From Diplocarpon mali (Eukaryota; Ascomycota; Leotiomycetes; Helotiales; Drepanopezizaceae), in contig JAENRP010000489.1 of NCBI GenBank assembly GCA_024741835.1, positions 4,329 to 24,843 on the forward strand: DNA of 20,515 nt, written 5' to 3'. A program made the position numbers and the translations under genes. The notes under the pieces were generated by a model that saw only the letters and a list, made by a program, of their open reading frames with translations, did not search any database and was not told where the DNA came from. Shown here piece after piece: positions 19,501 to 20,515 of the stretch (position 1 is the stretch's first letter; each line of letters begins with the position of its first letter).

Positions 19501-20515
19501 CTACTTACTTTTTTAATATTAACATTTGAAAATACTAAAAATAATAATAATTTTAAACTTTTTACTAACCATTTGTTTAAATCTTTTTAAACTTATTTAA
19601 ATCACTTTAAGATTGACTTAGATTTTAAACATTCTTTAAGCCCTTTTGAATTTTAAAGTACTCCTTTTAATAACTAATCTCGCAATATTAAAGCTTCTCC
19701 TTTGCCTCTTATAGATTCTATTAACTTAGACGGTTAATATAAAACGATAATAGCTGCATTTAAGGCTATTATTAATCACTTTCCCCTTCCTAGTTCTCTT
19801 AGGGCTCCTTACTTTATAAGAGCTAATATTACTAATTTCCTTAAGTAATATAAGGAAACTTATTACGATTTTGGTATTATATAAGAGGATATGATTTCTC
19901 AGCTCCCTTGCTACTATAATTATATAAGTAAAGATATTATTAAATCCCTTTATAAATAGAAAACTTATAGTTTATAGGAACTCCTTATTAAGGCTCTTAA
20001 GTCTGAATTCCGAGAATTTAACAGATAGCAGATTCGCAATACCCTAGCTTTCTTAAAGGAATTTGTTTTAATCACTTATACTCTTAAGGAACTTAAGAAC
20101 TACTATTAGACCTTTACTTGCGTATCGAATACCTTAATCAGCTAGAAAATACTTAGCAAAGTCGAAAGAGGTCGCCTTTTCTTACTTAGATTACCTATTA
20201 GCCTTAGAAATAAGATCATTAAGCATTTTAAGATTAATAAGTAAGATCTTATAACTTTCGCCTTATTTAAGGAATTCTTAGCCTTTACTTTAAAATCAGA
20301 TTTTGATAAGAGAACTATTAATGCTATAGAGTAGGAAAAAGCCCTTACTCCCTTTTATATTAAAGACTTTAAGAGCCTAGTCTAAGAACACTCGAAAGTG
20401 TTAATTATAGAATCATAGCTATACTAGGCTAAAGAACTTCAATTAGCCGAGTCCCTAAACCACTTAGCAATAAGCTCTTTAATTGCTATTAAAGCTATGA
20501 TTCAGGGGGCGTGTT
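19501..20515 (+). pseudogene. Ty3/gypsy gag (capsid), 3' end cut by the window, RIP-inactivated
   Basis: Gag builds the virus-like particle in the cytoplasm. One frame holds from at least 19525 to the window end. The capsid region begins with APYFIRANITNFLK (about 19804-19845). This matches the APYFDG-x-NVT-x-FLERYEDL region I know from fungal gypsy gags, followed by YYDFGII, SKDIIKSLYK, SEFREFN and a TFTCVSN block, then LRLPISLRNKIIKHFKI (about 20191-20240). The last complete residues, AMIQGAC, end in the first Cys of what should be a C-x2-C zinc knuckle, so the nucleocapsid and any pol lie beyond the edge. About ten TAA and TAG interrupt it. Whether it is the same family as the gypsy pol at the left cannot be tested here, since the two show different parts. 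Confidence 0.8.

Noticed and set aside
20496..20515. CAGGGGGCGTGTT at the window end as a polypurine tract plus LTR start, pairing with TAGAGTTC at position 1
   Set aside because: It is in frame with gag and reads IQGAC, the beginning of the expected zinc knuckle, which also explains its high GC.
1..20515. tRNA, rRNA, CRISPR array or replication origin
   Set aside because: No cloverleaf-like B-box with paired stems, rRNA core sequence or regularly spaced repeats were seen; the few repeats are explained by LTRs or low complexity.

Overview
The window looks like a gene-poor, AT-rich block from a filamentous ascomycete (Pezizomycotina). Nearly everything in it carries the mark of repeat-induced point mutation (RIP): TpA is in great excess, CpA and TpG are depleted, and long conserved reading frames are broken almost only by TAA and TAG at positions where the protein family wants Gln or Trp. 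No intact protein-coding gene, tRNA, rRNA or CRISPR array was found.

Layout. (1) About 165-10736, + strand: the 3' part of a Ty3/gypsy pol (reverse transcriptase, RNase H, integrase, C-terminal extension), split into three pieces by two later insertions. (2) 1073-8664, - strand: a complete, heavily RIP-mutated Ty1/copia element with two 197-bp LTRs, a 5-bp target duplication (AATAG), a primer site matching the initiator-tRNA anticodon arm, a gag-pol of about 5.5 kb, and an unusual 1.5 kb of partly GC-rich sequence between RNase H and the 3' LTR. It landed in the gypsy RNase H; removing it restores the gypsy frame exactly. (3) 9598-9838: a solo LTR with perfect ends (TGTTACG...CGTAACA) and a perfect AAAAG target duplication, inserted in the gypsy integrase. 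It shows almost no RIP, so it is younger than the mutation burst. (4) 11127-14423 and 15003-18449, + strand: two long pseudogenes (about 1,098 and 1,148 codons) that are full-length diverged paralogues of each other. Each keeps one frame from end to end and is broken only by about 50-55 stops each. I do not recognise the family; this pair is the most interesting content. (5) 18529-20515, + strand: a polypurine-like tract, an LTR (about 18541-18764), a primer-binding-like site, a leader, and a Ty3/gypsy gag that runs off the window at its zinc knuckle.

Relationships. The relative order of events is gypsy, then copia, then RIP, then the solo LTR. The two unknown genes lie on the same strand between the gypsy pol and a gypsy LTR, with no LTR between pol and the first gene. 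A short motif (LTYK-x-x-LQVK type) closes the pol and recurs inside both unknown proteins. One reading is that they are extra ORFs of a very large Ty3/gypsy element whose tandem copies share the LTR at 18541. The other is that they are an independent multicopy gene family caught between elements. All functions are inferred from decayed sequence read by eye; boundaries marked 'about' are estimates.
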